A stretch of 35,907 nucleotides of DNA from Thermoplasmata archaeon (GTDB lineage: Archaea > Thermoplasmatota > Thermoplasmata > Lutacidiplasmatales > UBA184), in NCBI GenBank assembly GCA_030037695.1, contig JASHQF010000007.1, positions 1-35,907 of the forward strand, read 5' to 3'. Both the position numbers and the translations under genes were made by a program. Positions 9,583-18,004 of this stretch are shown piece by piece. The notes beneath the pieces are model-generated. The model was not told the origin of the DNA. It ran no database searches and worked only from the letters and a program-made list of their open reading frames with translations. Numbering within the stretch: position 1 is the first letter of the stretch; each line of letters begins with the position of its first letter.

Positions 9583-10544
9583 CGACGGCGGAGCCCGGAG
9601 CACGCTGGGGTCTCGGTCTCGGTCTCGTCCTGACCACCGCCGTCGTGAGCGGGATCTCCACGTTCGTGAACGCCTACGCGGTCGGGAACACCAGCTCGGA
9701 CGGATTCGTGACCGTGCGCAACCTCGTCGTGGTCGCGATGCTGGTCCCGCTGGCGTTCCTCGCCGCCCGCTACCGTCCCATGCCGGGGCAGCTGCGCGTC
9801 CAGGATTGGGGCCGGCTCGCCCTGATCGGGGTCGTCGGCGGCTCGGTCCCCTTCCTCCTGTTCTTCCGCGGGCTCGAGCTCGCGACCGCGGCCGGGGGGG
9901 CGACGACCGCTTCGTTCCTCTACCGCACGCTGTTCCTTTTCGCGGCGGTCTTCGCGGTCGTCGTCCTCCGCGAGCGGCTGCATCCCGGGTTCCTCGCCGC
10001 GGCCGGCGTGATCCTCGCGGGCTGCTACCTCCTGCTCTCCCTCACGTCGGTCGTCTGGACCGACGGGAGCCTCTACGTCCTCGCCGCAACGGTCCTCTGG
10101 GCCGGCGAGTACACCGTCTCCAAGCGGGCGCTCGCCGACCTCCCGTCGACGACCGTCGCCCTCGGGCGGATGGGGTTCGGGGGGGCGATCCTCGTCGGCT
10201 ATCTCACCGCGACCGCCCAATGGGGTGGCGTGGCGGGGTTCTCCCCCGTCGAGTGGGGTTGGGTCGGGGTGAGCGCGCTCCTGCTCACCGCCTTCGTGGC
10301 CACCTGGTACACGGGCCTCGCCCGGATCGACCTCGGGGTGGCCACGTCGGTCCTGGTGCTCGGCTATCCGGTGACCTGGCTCCTCGCGGTGACCGTACGG
10401 GGGGCTCCGGTGTACGCGGGCCCCCTGCTCGGCGTGATCGCGGTCCTCGGCGGGATCGTCGCGGTAGTCGTGCTGGACCGGCGTCGCCTCATCTCGGGAC
10501 GGGCGGCGGCCGCCACCCCGGGACCCCCTCCCTCCGGCGCCTAG
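9579..10544 (+). CDS. EamA/DMT-family membrane transporter
   Basis: 321 aa, about 10 hydrophobic segments; FFRGLELATAAGGATTASFLYRTLFLFAAVFAVVVLRERLHP. Confidence 0.85.
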   Translation: MTTAEPGARWGLGLGLVLTTAVVSGISTFVNAYAVGNTSSDGFVTVRNLVVVAMLVPLAFLAARYRPMPGQLRVQDWGRLALIGVVGGSVPFLLFFRGLELATAAGGATTASFLYRTLFLFAAVFAVVVLRERLHPGFLAAAGVILAGCYLLLSLTSVVWTDGSLYVLAATVLWAGEYTVSKRALADLPSTTVALGRMGFGGAILVGYLTATAQWGGVAGFSPVEWGWVGVSALLLTAFVATWYTGLARIDLGVATSVLVLGYPVTWLLAVTVRGAPVYAGPLLGVIAVLGGIVAVVVLDRRRLISGRAAAATPGPPPSGA

Positions 10545-10545
10545 A

Positions 10546-11280
10546 ATGGAAGGGTACCAGCTGGCGGCACGGTTCAGCCTCGCGACCAACCGCCTCCAGT
10601 TCTGCGGGCCCTCGGACGCCGAGCCGACGCTCTATCGGGCGATCGTGGACGGGGCCGGGCGGGAGTCGGCCGAGGCCGCCCTCTCGAAGTTCGAGGCGCT
10701 GTACCCGTACCTCGAGGCGATCGCGGAGCGGTCCGGGCTCCGGCCGTTCGACCACGAGGTGGTGGAGGCGTACTGGATCGGGAACCGGCTGCTCGACGCG
10801 TTCGATCGGGAAGGGTTCGCTCGGATCCTACGCGCGCTCCAGCGCCGGGGGCTCCCCGAGTTCGTCGCCACGGAGCGCACCGCGAGCCTGCCCGCGGGAG
10901 CGCTCCCCCACCACGTCTTCCACGTCGCCTTCGTCGGGGCGGGCGCCGTGACGGGCCATGTCGAGACGAACCTCTCGAACCTCGAGGCGTGTCGGCCGGG
11001 GCTCGCCGAGGTCCTGGCGTGCGGGCGCGACCGTCTCGAGGTTCGCCAGCCGGCGCTCGTGCTCCGGGACGGCGCGCTCGCGCTCGGCGAGCCGAGGACG
11101 AGGTCGGTGGCCTACGACCCGCGGATGCTCCCCGGCCTCGCCGTGGGGGACCGGATCGCGGTGCACTGGAACTGGGCCGCGACGCGTCTCGAGCCGTCTC
11201 AGGCGCGCGCGCTGGAGGAGTACACCGCCCGCTCGCTGCGCGCAGCGAACGAAGCTCCGTCCCCGGTCGTGCTCGAATAG
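10546..11280 (+). CDS. Uncharacterised hydrogenase-cluster protein (possibly DUF6390-like)
   Basis: 244 aa; YQLAARFSLATNRLQFCGPSDAEPTLYRAI...HHVFHVAFVGAGAVTGHVETNLSNLEACRP; 1-nt gap after the transporter. The family name is from memory and unverified. Confidence 0.65.
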   Translation: MEGYQLAARFSLATNRLQFCGPSDAEPTLYRAIVDGAGRESAEAALSKFEALYPYLEAIAERSGLRPFDHEVVEAYWIGNRLLDAFDREGFARILRALQRRGLPEFVATERTASLPAGALPHHVFHVAFVGAGAVTGHVETNLSNLEACRPGLAEVLACGRDRLEVRQPALVLRDGALALGEPRTRSVAYDPRMLPGLAVGDRIAVHWNWAATRLEPSQARALEEYTARSLRAANEAPSPVVLE

Positions 11281-11320
11281 CCTCGCTCGATCGCCCGGCC
11301 CCCGCGTTGCCTCGAGCGTC

Positions 11321-11338
11321 GGTCAAGCCGAATTGACC
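11321..11338. promoter_or_regulatory. GGTCAAGCCGAATTGACC inverted-repeat element upstream of GNAT gene
   Basis: Perfect GGTCAA/TTGACC arms; 16/18 identical to the element at 2055-2072. Confidence 0.5.
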
Positions 11339-11386
11339 GGGGGTTCTTCCGCCGGTACGGCCGGTACCCCGTCGGGGGATCGGCCG

Positions 11387-11986
11387 ATGTCGGAGGACGT
11401 CACGCTCGACGTGCCCATCGACTGGGAGCTCGAGGGGCCGGCCACGCTGCGGGACGGCACCCGGATCTGGATCCGCCCGGTCCGACCTGCGGACCGGAAC
11501 GACCTGATCGAGTTCGTCGACCATGTCTCGGTCGACTCGCTCGAGCTGCGGTACTTCGCCGCGACCCGGCCCGAGACCGCCGTCGAAGCGATGCTACGCC
11601 CAAGCCCGGGGGAGGACCGGGTCTCCCTGCTGGCGATCGGGGGAGCCGAAACGGGACCGCGCGTACTGGGGCAAGCCGAGTACGTCCGCGACCAGGCCGA
11701 TCCTTCCACCGCGGAGACGGCGTTCCTCGTGCGGGACGCGTGCCACGGGCTCGGCTTGGGCACGATCCTCCTCCACTGGCTCGCCCGGATCGCGCGCTGC
11801 CGGGGCGTGCACCGATTCGTGGCCTACGTTCAGGCGACGAACCAGCCGATGATCGACGTCTTCCGCAACAGCGGCTTTCCGGTCGTCGAGTCCGGATCCG
11901 GCTACGTGCTCCGGGTCGATTTCTCGATCCTGGAGCCCCCCGCGCAGTTCCCGTTCGTCGAGCTCGAGCACGCCACGGCGGGCTGA
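11387..11986 (+). CDS. GNAT-family N-acetyltransferase
   Basis: 199 aa from ATG 11387; RDGTRIWIRPVRPADRNDLIEFVDHVSVDSLELRYF..., LVRDACHGLGLGTILLHWLARIARCRGVHRFVAYVQATNQPMIDVFRNSGF. Confidence 0.85.
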   Translation: MSEDVTLDVPIDWELEGPATLRDGTRIWIRPVRPADRNDLIEFVDHVSVDSLELRYFAATRPETAVEAMLRPSPGEDRVSLLAIGGAETGPRVLGQAEYVRDQADPSTAETAFLVRDACHGLGLGTILLHWLARIARCRGVHRFVAYVQATNQPMIDVFRNSGFPVVESGSGYVLRVDFSILEPPAQFPFVELEHATAG

Positions 11987-12097
11987 GCGGATCCCACGGC
12001 CCGCCGGTGATCGCGCCCTGGGGCACGACGGGGGTTCGACCCGGCCCTCGGCGATCCACGTCGAGGGCTCCCGAGGTCCCGAACGGCCCCGCGCGGG

Positions 12098-12487
12098 TCA
12101 CCGGGGGGCCATGCTGCGGTCCCGCGGTCGCGCCGTCGACCCTCCGCCGAGAAGGGATCGGGCCAACGCGACCAGCGGCTCGGCCGAGAGCGGGAGCGGG
12201 ACCAGCCGCAACCCGGGTCGATCGGCGAGCTGGGGATCCCTCGCGCCGATCACCACCAGGCGATCGACCGGGAGCTCCCCTCGCGACCAACGCCGAGCCG
12301 TGCGGCAGAACGGCTCGTTGCACGCGACGATGACCGCCGCCGTGGGCGAAGGACCGCTCAGTCCCGGGTCGTCCCGCGCGACATCGTGGACGAGACGGCA
12401 CGGGATCCCCTCGGCCCGCAGGAGGTCCAGGATCGAACGGCCGAGGCTCGGGGTCTCCCCGACGATCAGGACTTCCCGAGGGCCCAT
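12098..12487 (-). CDS. Receiver-like (pseudo-receiver) domain protein
   Basis: 129 aa; MGPREVLIVGETPSLGRSILDLLRAEGIPCRLVHD...AAVIVACNEPF...DRLVVIGARD; flavodoxin-like beta/alpha alternation, no phospho-acceptor Asp at the expected place. Confidence 0.55.
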   Translation of the reverse strand: MGPREVLIVGETPSLGRSILDLLRAEGIPCRLVHDVARDDPGLSGPSPTAAVIVACNEPFCRTARRWSRGELPVDRLVVIGARDPQLADRPGLRLVPLPLSAEPLVALARSLLGGGSTARPRDRSMAPR

Positions 12488-12592
12488 CGAGCGGGGACGA
12501 CGGGCCCGGGGGATAGTCGTCCCGTCAGCCCCGGTTGACTCGCGCGGTCCCCGGCCACCGTCCGGGGCGTCGGCTCGAGCGGGGGAACCCCC

Positions 12593-14092
12593 ATGAGCCC
12601 CCTCCCGCTCCGCCGGTCACCGCCGGTGACCGAGGACGTGCTCGACGCCGCACTCTACGATCGGCTCTTCCGGGCCGCGCCGGTGGGCGTCGCGCTCGTC
12701 ATCGCTCCGGGGACGATCGCGTGGGCGAACCCCGCGTACTTCGCCGTGACCGGCCGAACGCCGTCGGTCGTCGGGACCGACTTCCACGCGATCCCCGACC
12801 ACGACGGGACCTGGTCGCCGGCGATCCGTGCCGCGATGGACGCGGCCCTGAGGGAGGGGACCCCGAGCACGTTCCCCTCGGTCCGGGCCCGCTACCGGGA
12901 GGGCTCGGGAGGCACCTTTCTGGACGTCGACGTGCAGCCGCTCGACGGGACGCCGGGGGAGCCCCGGCAGGCCGTCCTGCTCGTCCGGGACGTGACGGAC
13001 CGGGCCGCGGAGCACGAGCGGGCCGAGCTGTTCTACGCCTCGTTCCGCTCGTCCACGAACGCGATGCAGCTCACCGACGCGGCGGGGATCATGGTCGACG
13101 TGAACCCGGCCTACGAGCGGATCTACGGCTACTCCCGAGCCGAGTGCGTCGGGCGACGCCCCAACCTGGTCCGCAGCCGGCACACGCCGGCCGAGGTGTA
13201 CGAGCGCATGTGGCAGGAACTGCTCGATCCCGAGCGCGGCTACTGGTCGGGGGAGATCCTCAACCGCGATCGGTGGGGGCGCGAGCGGCCCGTCCTCCTG
13301 TCGATCACGGCGATCCGCGACCGCGGCGGGGCGATCACCCACTACCTCGGGGTGGCGGTCGATCTGTCCGAGCAGCGCAGTTGGGAGATGCGCGCCGCTC
13401 ACTCCGACCGGCTCGCCTCGGTCGGGCAGCTGGCGGCGGGGGTCGCCCACGAGATCAACACCCCGCTCGCGAACGTCATGCTCGTCGCGGAGAGCGTGCG
13501 CCGGCGCTCGCAGGACCCGTGGGTCCTCGACCGGCTCGGGACGATGACCGAGCAGATCGAGTCGGCGGCGAGGATCGTTCGGGGCCTTCTCGACTTCGCC
13601 CGTCGGGAGGAGCCCCACACCGTCGAGCTCGATCTTATCGAAGTCGTTCGCACCGCGACGGAGTTCCTGCGGGGGAAGCGGTCGGCGGACGTGACCCTCC
13701 AGGAGGAGTATCCTGCGGCGCCCGTCCCCGTCCTCGGCGATCGCGGTTCGCTCGTGCAGGTCGTCACGAACGTCCTCAACAACGCCTACGACGCGATCCC
13801 GGGCGTAGGGTCGGTCCGCGTGGCGGTGCGGCGCCGCGGCAACCGCGCCGAGGTCGAAATCGTGGACAGCGGCCCCGGGATCGCACAAGAAGTGCTCGCG
13901 CGGATCTTCGAGCCGTTCTTCACTACGAAGCCCGAGGGTCAGGGCACGGGCCTCGGGCTGGCGATCTGCCACGGGATCGTCCAGTCGCATCACGGGACGA
14001 TCACGGCCCGGAACGTGCCGGGCGCCGGCGCCGGATTCCTCGTATCGCTGCCGATCGCGGGTACGGCCCGGACGCGCCCGGACCCGGCGTGA
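12593..14092 (+). CDS. PAS-PAS sensor histidine kinase
   Basis: 499 aa; two PAS blocks (WANPAYFAVTGR..., VDVNPAYERIYGYSRAECVGR), H-box RLASVGQLAAGVAHEINTPLANVM, N/G boxes NVLNNAYDAI, DSGPGIAQEVLARIFEPFFTTKPEGQGTGLGLAIC. Confidence 0.95.
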   Translation: MSPLPLRRSPPVTEDVLDAALYDRLFRAAPVGVALVIAPGTIAWANPAYFAVTGRTPSVVGTDFHAIPDHDGTWSPAIRAAMDAALREGTPSTFPSVRARYREGSGGTFLDVDVQPLDGTPGEPRQAVLLVRDVTDRAAEHERAELFYASFRSSTNAMQLTDAAGIMVDVNPAYERIYGYSRAECVGRRPNLVRSRHTPAEVYERMWQELLDPERGYWSGEILNRDRWGRERPVLLSITAIRDRGGAITHYLGVAVDLSEQRSWEMRAAHSDRLASVGQLAAGVAHEINTPLANVMLVAESVRRRSQDPWVLDRLGTMTEQIESAARIVRGLLDFARREEPHTVELDLIEVVRTATEFLRGKRSADVTLQEEYPAAPVPVLGDRGSLVQVVTNVLNNAYDAIPGVGSVRVAVRRRGNRAEVEIVDSGPGIAQEVLARIFEPFFTTKPEGQGTGLGLAICHGIVQSHHGTITARNVPGAGAGFLVSLPIAGTARTRPDPA

Positions 14093-14301
14093 CGGGGCGC
14101 CCGAAGGGGGGCCTGCGCTGGGTCGGATCAACGAGGGTCGAGAAGGTTTCGCGGCGACGGTGCGGCCTGCCCTGAAGCGACGGGCGCCTACCCTCCCGGG
14201 GCCGTCCCTCCGGGTCCTCGTCGGCTGCAATTCACGGACGGTTTAAGTGGGGGGCCTCGCTCCTCCCACCGAGGTCCCAGAGTTGGGAAGGGGTGGAAGA
14301 A

Positions 14302-15060
14302 ATGGCGTTCGCACCGTTCATCGATGACCTCGGGCTCGTCGTCGCGCTGATTCTCGCCGGAGCCGCGGTCCTGACCTACACCGCGGTCCGAGCGTTCTGG
14401 CACATTCTCCGGAACGATCCCGCCCGGGTACGCGCGACGATCAAGGCGTCCGCGGTCCCGGTCGGCATCATCGGCTTCCTGGCGCTCGGCATCGGGGTCT
14501 GGATCGAGCTCACCTGGCCGTTTCTGGTGTCGGACGGCCTCGGATCGTACAACATCTTCTTCGGCGACGTCATCACCCTCTTCTCGATGGTCATGATCGT
14601 CTACGCCCTCGTCGGGTTCTTTGGGCTCAAGCTAGAGTACGCGGGCCTGTTCGGGTTCGTGGCGGGGGTCATCACCGCGTGGTACGGGTACTGGGGGTAC
14701 ACGACCCTGACGGGATCGGGTACGTTCGGGCTCACGAAGGACCCGCTGGAGACGTTCCTGCTCTACGGAGCGTACGCTGCGGCGGCGGTCTTTTCGCTGC
14801 CTGCCGCGCTCTTCGTGGACTGGTGGCTCGAGCACCCGGGGCGGACCTTCCCGAAGCTCTCCGTGAGCCGGAAGCCGATCTCGGAGGCGGGCGGGGAGAG
14901 CGGCGTGTCGAGCGACGCGTCCGCATCAGGACCGTACCGCCTGCCGATGTGGGCCTACGCGGTGACCGTCTGGTTCCCCGCTTTCATGTTCCTGGCAGCG
15001 CTCGCCGCGTGGTTCTACATCGGAGATATCCTTCCGGGCCACCTCGCCAGCCCGCCGTGA
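14302..15060 (+). CDS. DUF981-like integral membrane protein
   Basis: About 252 aa with 6-7 hydrophobic segments (alternative GTG start 14293); upstream TATA-like ggtttaagtgg. Confidence 0.7.
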   Translation: MAFAPFIDDLGLVVALILAGAAVLTYTAVRAFWHILRNDPARVRATIKASAVPVGIIGFLALGIGVWIELTWPFLVSDGLGSYNIFFGDVITLFSMVMIVYALVGFFGLKLEYAGLFGFVAGVITAWYGYWGYTTLTGSGTFGLTKDPLETFLLYGAYAAAAVFSLPAALFVDWWLEHPGRTFPKLSVSRKPISEAGGESGVSSDASASGPYRLPMWAYAVTVWFPAFMFLAALAAWFYIGDILPGHLASPP

Positions 15061-15336
15061 GCGGGAGGGTCCGTCTCGCGGCTCCGCCCGTCCTCCGAGA
15101 GGTCGAAGGGACCTGAGGCGTCGTATCTCTCCGGTCCGACGTAGCACCCCCGGGAGACTCGGGCACCGAGGCGACGGGACGAGACCGCCCCGCGGGCGAC
15201 AGGGTTCGGTGAGGGGGGTCTCTTGCCCCGAGGCCCCCACCCCGGGGACCTGCCCGGTCCGCAGGTCTCGGACCGCGCAGTACCGACCGCGGTCCCGTAG
15301 CAAGCAGTTTACCTCCCCCGTCGCTACGCGACCGAC

Positions 15337-16377
15337 GTGCGCGTCCTAGTCGTCGACGACGATCGCGTCTTCCGGGAGGAGCTCGCCGAGCTCCTCCGGG
15401 ACGACCAGCACGAGGTCGAGGCCGAGGGATCGGTCGCGAAGGCGGTCGAGCGCCTGGAAGGGGCCGAGTTCGACGTCGTGCTCACCGACCTCAAGATGCC
15501 CCGGCAGGGCGGGCTCGACCTGCTGCGGACGGTCCGGGCCCGGTGGCCCCGAACGTTCGTCGTGATGGTCACCGGCTTCGCGACCGTGGAGAGCGCCCTC
15601 GAGGCGATGAAACTGGGCGCGTTCGACTACATCCGCAAGCCGTTCCGGCTCGAGCAGGTGCGCGAGACGCTGCGGCTCGTGACCCAGGAGCGGGAGTTCG
15701 ACCTGTCCCGGGAGCTCCAGCGGGACCCCCGGCAGGAGGCCCGTGACCTCGCCGAGGGCGCCCGGCAGGAGGTACTGTTCTTCGGTGACGCCGGGGAGGC
15801 ACCGATCCCCCACGTGACCGTCGTGCCGCTCGACCCCGCGAGCCTCGTGAGCCTTACCGACCGGACGCGGACGTTCCTGGAGGAGCACCCCGACGGCGCC
15901 GTGGTCGTGGCGGGGGCGGAGCGGCTGCTCGAACACCACCGGCTCGAGGAGGTCGTGGCGGTGTTCGACCGGCTCCGGGCTCTCCTCGCCGGACATGGTC
16001 CGCTGCGGGTCGGGTTCAACCCGCGGAGGGTCCCCGCGTCCGCCGCGGCCGCCCTCGGGGCTTCGGTCTCGAGCGACGAGGTCCACGCCACGCTCGAGGC
16101 GCTCGCGAGCCCGATCCGGCGCAAGGCCCTCCACCGTCTCGCCGAGTCGCCGGCCTCGTTCGGGGAGGTGATGCGGGCCGCCGGGGTGGACGATTCCCCC
16201 AAGATGTCGTTCCACCTGCGGCGTCTCGTGGACGCGGGCCTCCTTCACCACGAGGCCGACGCGTACCGCCTGACCCCCCGGGGCGAGGCGAGCGTCCGGC
16301 TGCTGCGCGACGCCACGTTCCTCCCCCCATCGTCGAGCGAGGCGAACCTCGCGTTCCCTCGACGCCGCGGCGCGTGA
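15337..16377 (+). CDS. Response regulator: receiver + middle DUF835-like domain + ArsR-like winged HTH
   Basis: GTG start; VVDDDRVF, VVLTDLKMPRQGGLDLL, VVMVTGFATVESALEAMKLGAFDYIRKPF; HTH LEALASPIRRKALHRLAESPASFGEVMRAAGVDDSPKMSFHLRRLVDAGLLHH. Confidence 0.85.
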   Translation: MRVLVVDDDRVFREELAELLRDDQHEVEAEGSVAKAVERLEGAEFDVVLTDLKMPRQGGLDLLRTVRARWPRTFVVMVTGFATVESALEAMKLGAFDYIRKPFRLEQVRETLRLVTQEREFDLSRELQRDPRQEARDLAEGARQEVLFFGDAGEAPIPHVTVVPLDPASLVSLTDRTRTFLEEHPDGAVVVAGAERLLEHHRLEEVVAVFDRLRALLAGHGPLRVGFNPRRVPASAAAALGASVSSDEVHATLEALASPIRRKALHRLAESPASFGEVMRAAGVDDSPKMSFHLRRLVDAGLLHHEADAYRLTPRGEASVRLLRDATFLPPSSSEANLAFPRRRGA

Positions 16378-16462
16378 CCCGACGACCTTCGGATCGTACC
16401 GGAACGGATCCTAGGCGAACGGGTCGCCGAGCCCCGCACCGGGGGCGGAGCGCCGGGGCGCG

Positions 16463-17599
16463 TTACGGCGATGCCGGGGAAGCGGCGCTCACCGAGTGGA
16501 TGGCCGGGAACTGGAACGGCACGAGGCTCCACGACCGCCCGGCGTCCGGGCTCGCGAACAGCTGGCCCGTCGTCGTCCCCACGTAGATCCCGGGCGGGTC
16601 GAGGGCATCGGTCGCGATCCCCTCGCGCTGGACGCCGAAATCTCCGGGGAACGCCCCGGGCCGGACCAGACGCCGCCACTTGCGGCGCCGGTCGTTCCAC
16701 TCGAGTACCTGGAAGTGGCCCCCACCGATCACCCGGGCCCGGTCGTTGAGCGGTACGAAGTAGGCGCGGCCGGGCGCGGAGGGCGGGGAGGCGACCCCGA
16801 AGCCGAAGTCGCCACCGAGCGCCTTGCCGATCCGGGTCCACGAATCCATCCGGTCGCGGGAGACGTAGATCCCCCCGTGGTCCTGCCGGTAGAACGTGTC
16901 CGGGTCCTCGGCGTCGAGGGCCACGTGGTGGACGCACTGGCCGGTCTCGGGGAATTTCTCGGGCAGGAACGGGGTCTCGACGCCCCGGTTCCTCGGTCGC
17001 CAGCTCGCCCCGCCGTCCTCCGAGCGGAACGTCCCCACCGCCGAGAGGCCGATGTACAGGCGCCGCGCGTCGCGGGGGTCGACCAGGATCGTGTGCAGGC
17101 ATGCGCCCCCGAACCCCGGGGCCCAGTCCTTGCGGGCCGGATGCTCGTTGATGCTGGCGATCGGCTCCCAGCTCCGGCCGAGATCGGTCGACCGGAACAG
17201 GAGGTGCGGATCGGCGCCGAGGTACAGCGTCTCGGGCTCCGAGGCGAGCCCGGGCTCGATGTGCCAGAGGTTGTTGAGCGGCCGTGGGACCGGGGTCGAC
17301 GGGCTCGCCTCGTTCATCTGGAAGGCGCGGTCCTTACGCAACGGGTTGAGCGGGGTCGCGATCTCCTTCCACTTCCGTCCCCCGTCGCGGGATCGCTGGA
17401 CCTCGGGCCCGAAGAACGGGTTGTTCACGGCGGCGTAGAGGTCGCCGGGGTGCCGGGGGTCGGCGACGACATGGTAGACCTCGTTGCCCTCGTGGGCGAC
17501 CGGGCCGACCTTCCAGCGTCGGCGCCGGGCGTCCCCGGTCACCACGTACGTACCCTTCCTCGTCCCCACCAGGATCCTCACCGGTTCTTTCCGCGCCAT
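16463..17599 (-). CDS. BNR/sialidase-like repeat (beta-propeller) protein
   Basis: 378 aa; repeated VQRSRDGGRKWKEI, LFRSTDLGRSWEPI, TFRSEDGGASWRPR, LFASPDAGRSWSLV Asp-box-type motifs. Confidence 0.9.
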   Translation of the reverse strand: MARKEPVRILVGTRKGTYVVTGDARRRRWKVGPVAHEGNEVYHVVADPRHPGDLYAAVNNPFFGPEVQRSRDGGRKWKEIATPLNPLRKDRAFQMNEASPSTPVPRPLNNLWHIEPGLASEPETLYLGADPHLLFRSTDLGRSWEPIASINEHPARKDWAPGFGGACLHTILVDPRDARRLYIGLSAVGTFRSEDGGASWRPRNRGVETPFLPEKFPETGQCVHHVALDAEDPDTFYRQDHGGIYVSRDRMDSWTRIGKALGGDFGFGVASPPSAPGRAYFVPLNDRARVIGGGHFQVLEWNDRRRKWRRLVRPGAFPGDFGVQREGIATDALDPPGIYVGTTTGQLFASPDAGRSWSLVPFQFPAIHSVSAASPASP

Positions 17600-17610
17600 G
17601 ACCGCTCCTC

Positions 17611-17898
17611 CTACCCTCCGGCGATCGAGTGCAGGATATCGACGCTCCGCGCTCCCTCGAGGCCGGTCGAGACCCCGGACGTCCCGCTCACGTCCTTGCC
17701 GTCGACGAACACCCGGACGTACTTGCGGAGCTGGCCCGTTTCGTCGCGCAGTTTGAACCGGAGCTTCGGGTAGCGGCCCTCGAGCTCGTCTAAGAGCTGC
17801 TCGACAGAGTCGGCGGCGACCGACTCGCGCCCCTTGGGGCCGAACTCTCGGAGCCAGCTATCGAGCCGGACCTCCAGCTTCGCCACCGTCCGCTTCAC
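17611..17898 (-). CDS. MoaD/ThiS-family ubiquitin-like protein
   Basis: 95 aa ending ...VRVFVDGKDVSGTSGVSTGLEGARSVDILHSIAGG (C-terminal Gly-Gly); DSVEQLLDELEGRYP segment. Confidence 0.88.
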   Translation of the reverse strand: MKRTVAKLEVRLDSWLREFGPKGRESVAADSVEQLLDELEGRYPKLRFKLRDETGQLRKYVRVFVDGKDVSGTSGVSTGLEGARSVDILHSIAGG

Positions 17899-18004
17899 CC
17901 CCGGAGGATCGCCCCGAGACCGCGCCGTTACATGAAAAGGTGGCGGAGGAGGGGGCGGGCCGGCGGGTTCCCCGAACGCGCCGCGATCGGCACCCGGGCG
18001 GGCC

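Noticed and set aside
7174-9603. 809-aa minus-strand ORF antisense to the hydrogenase genes
   Set aside because: Low-complexity R/P/G/E-rich translation, typical GC-rich antisense shadow; the plus strand encodes clear hydrogenase proteins.
8535-10589. 684-aa minus-strand ORF
   Set aside because: Antisense shadow of the protease, hypA-like, hypC and EamA genes; no domain pattern.
12040-12065. tRNA T-arm-like GGGGGTTCGACCCGGCC
   Set aside because: The stem does not pair over 5 bp and no acceptor, D or anticodon arms could be assembled.
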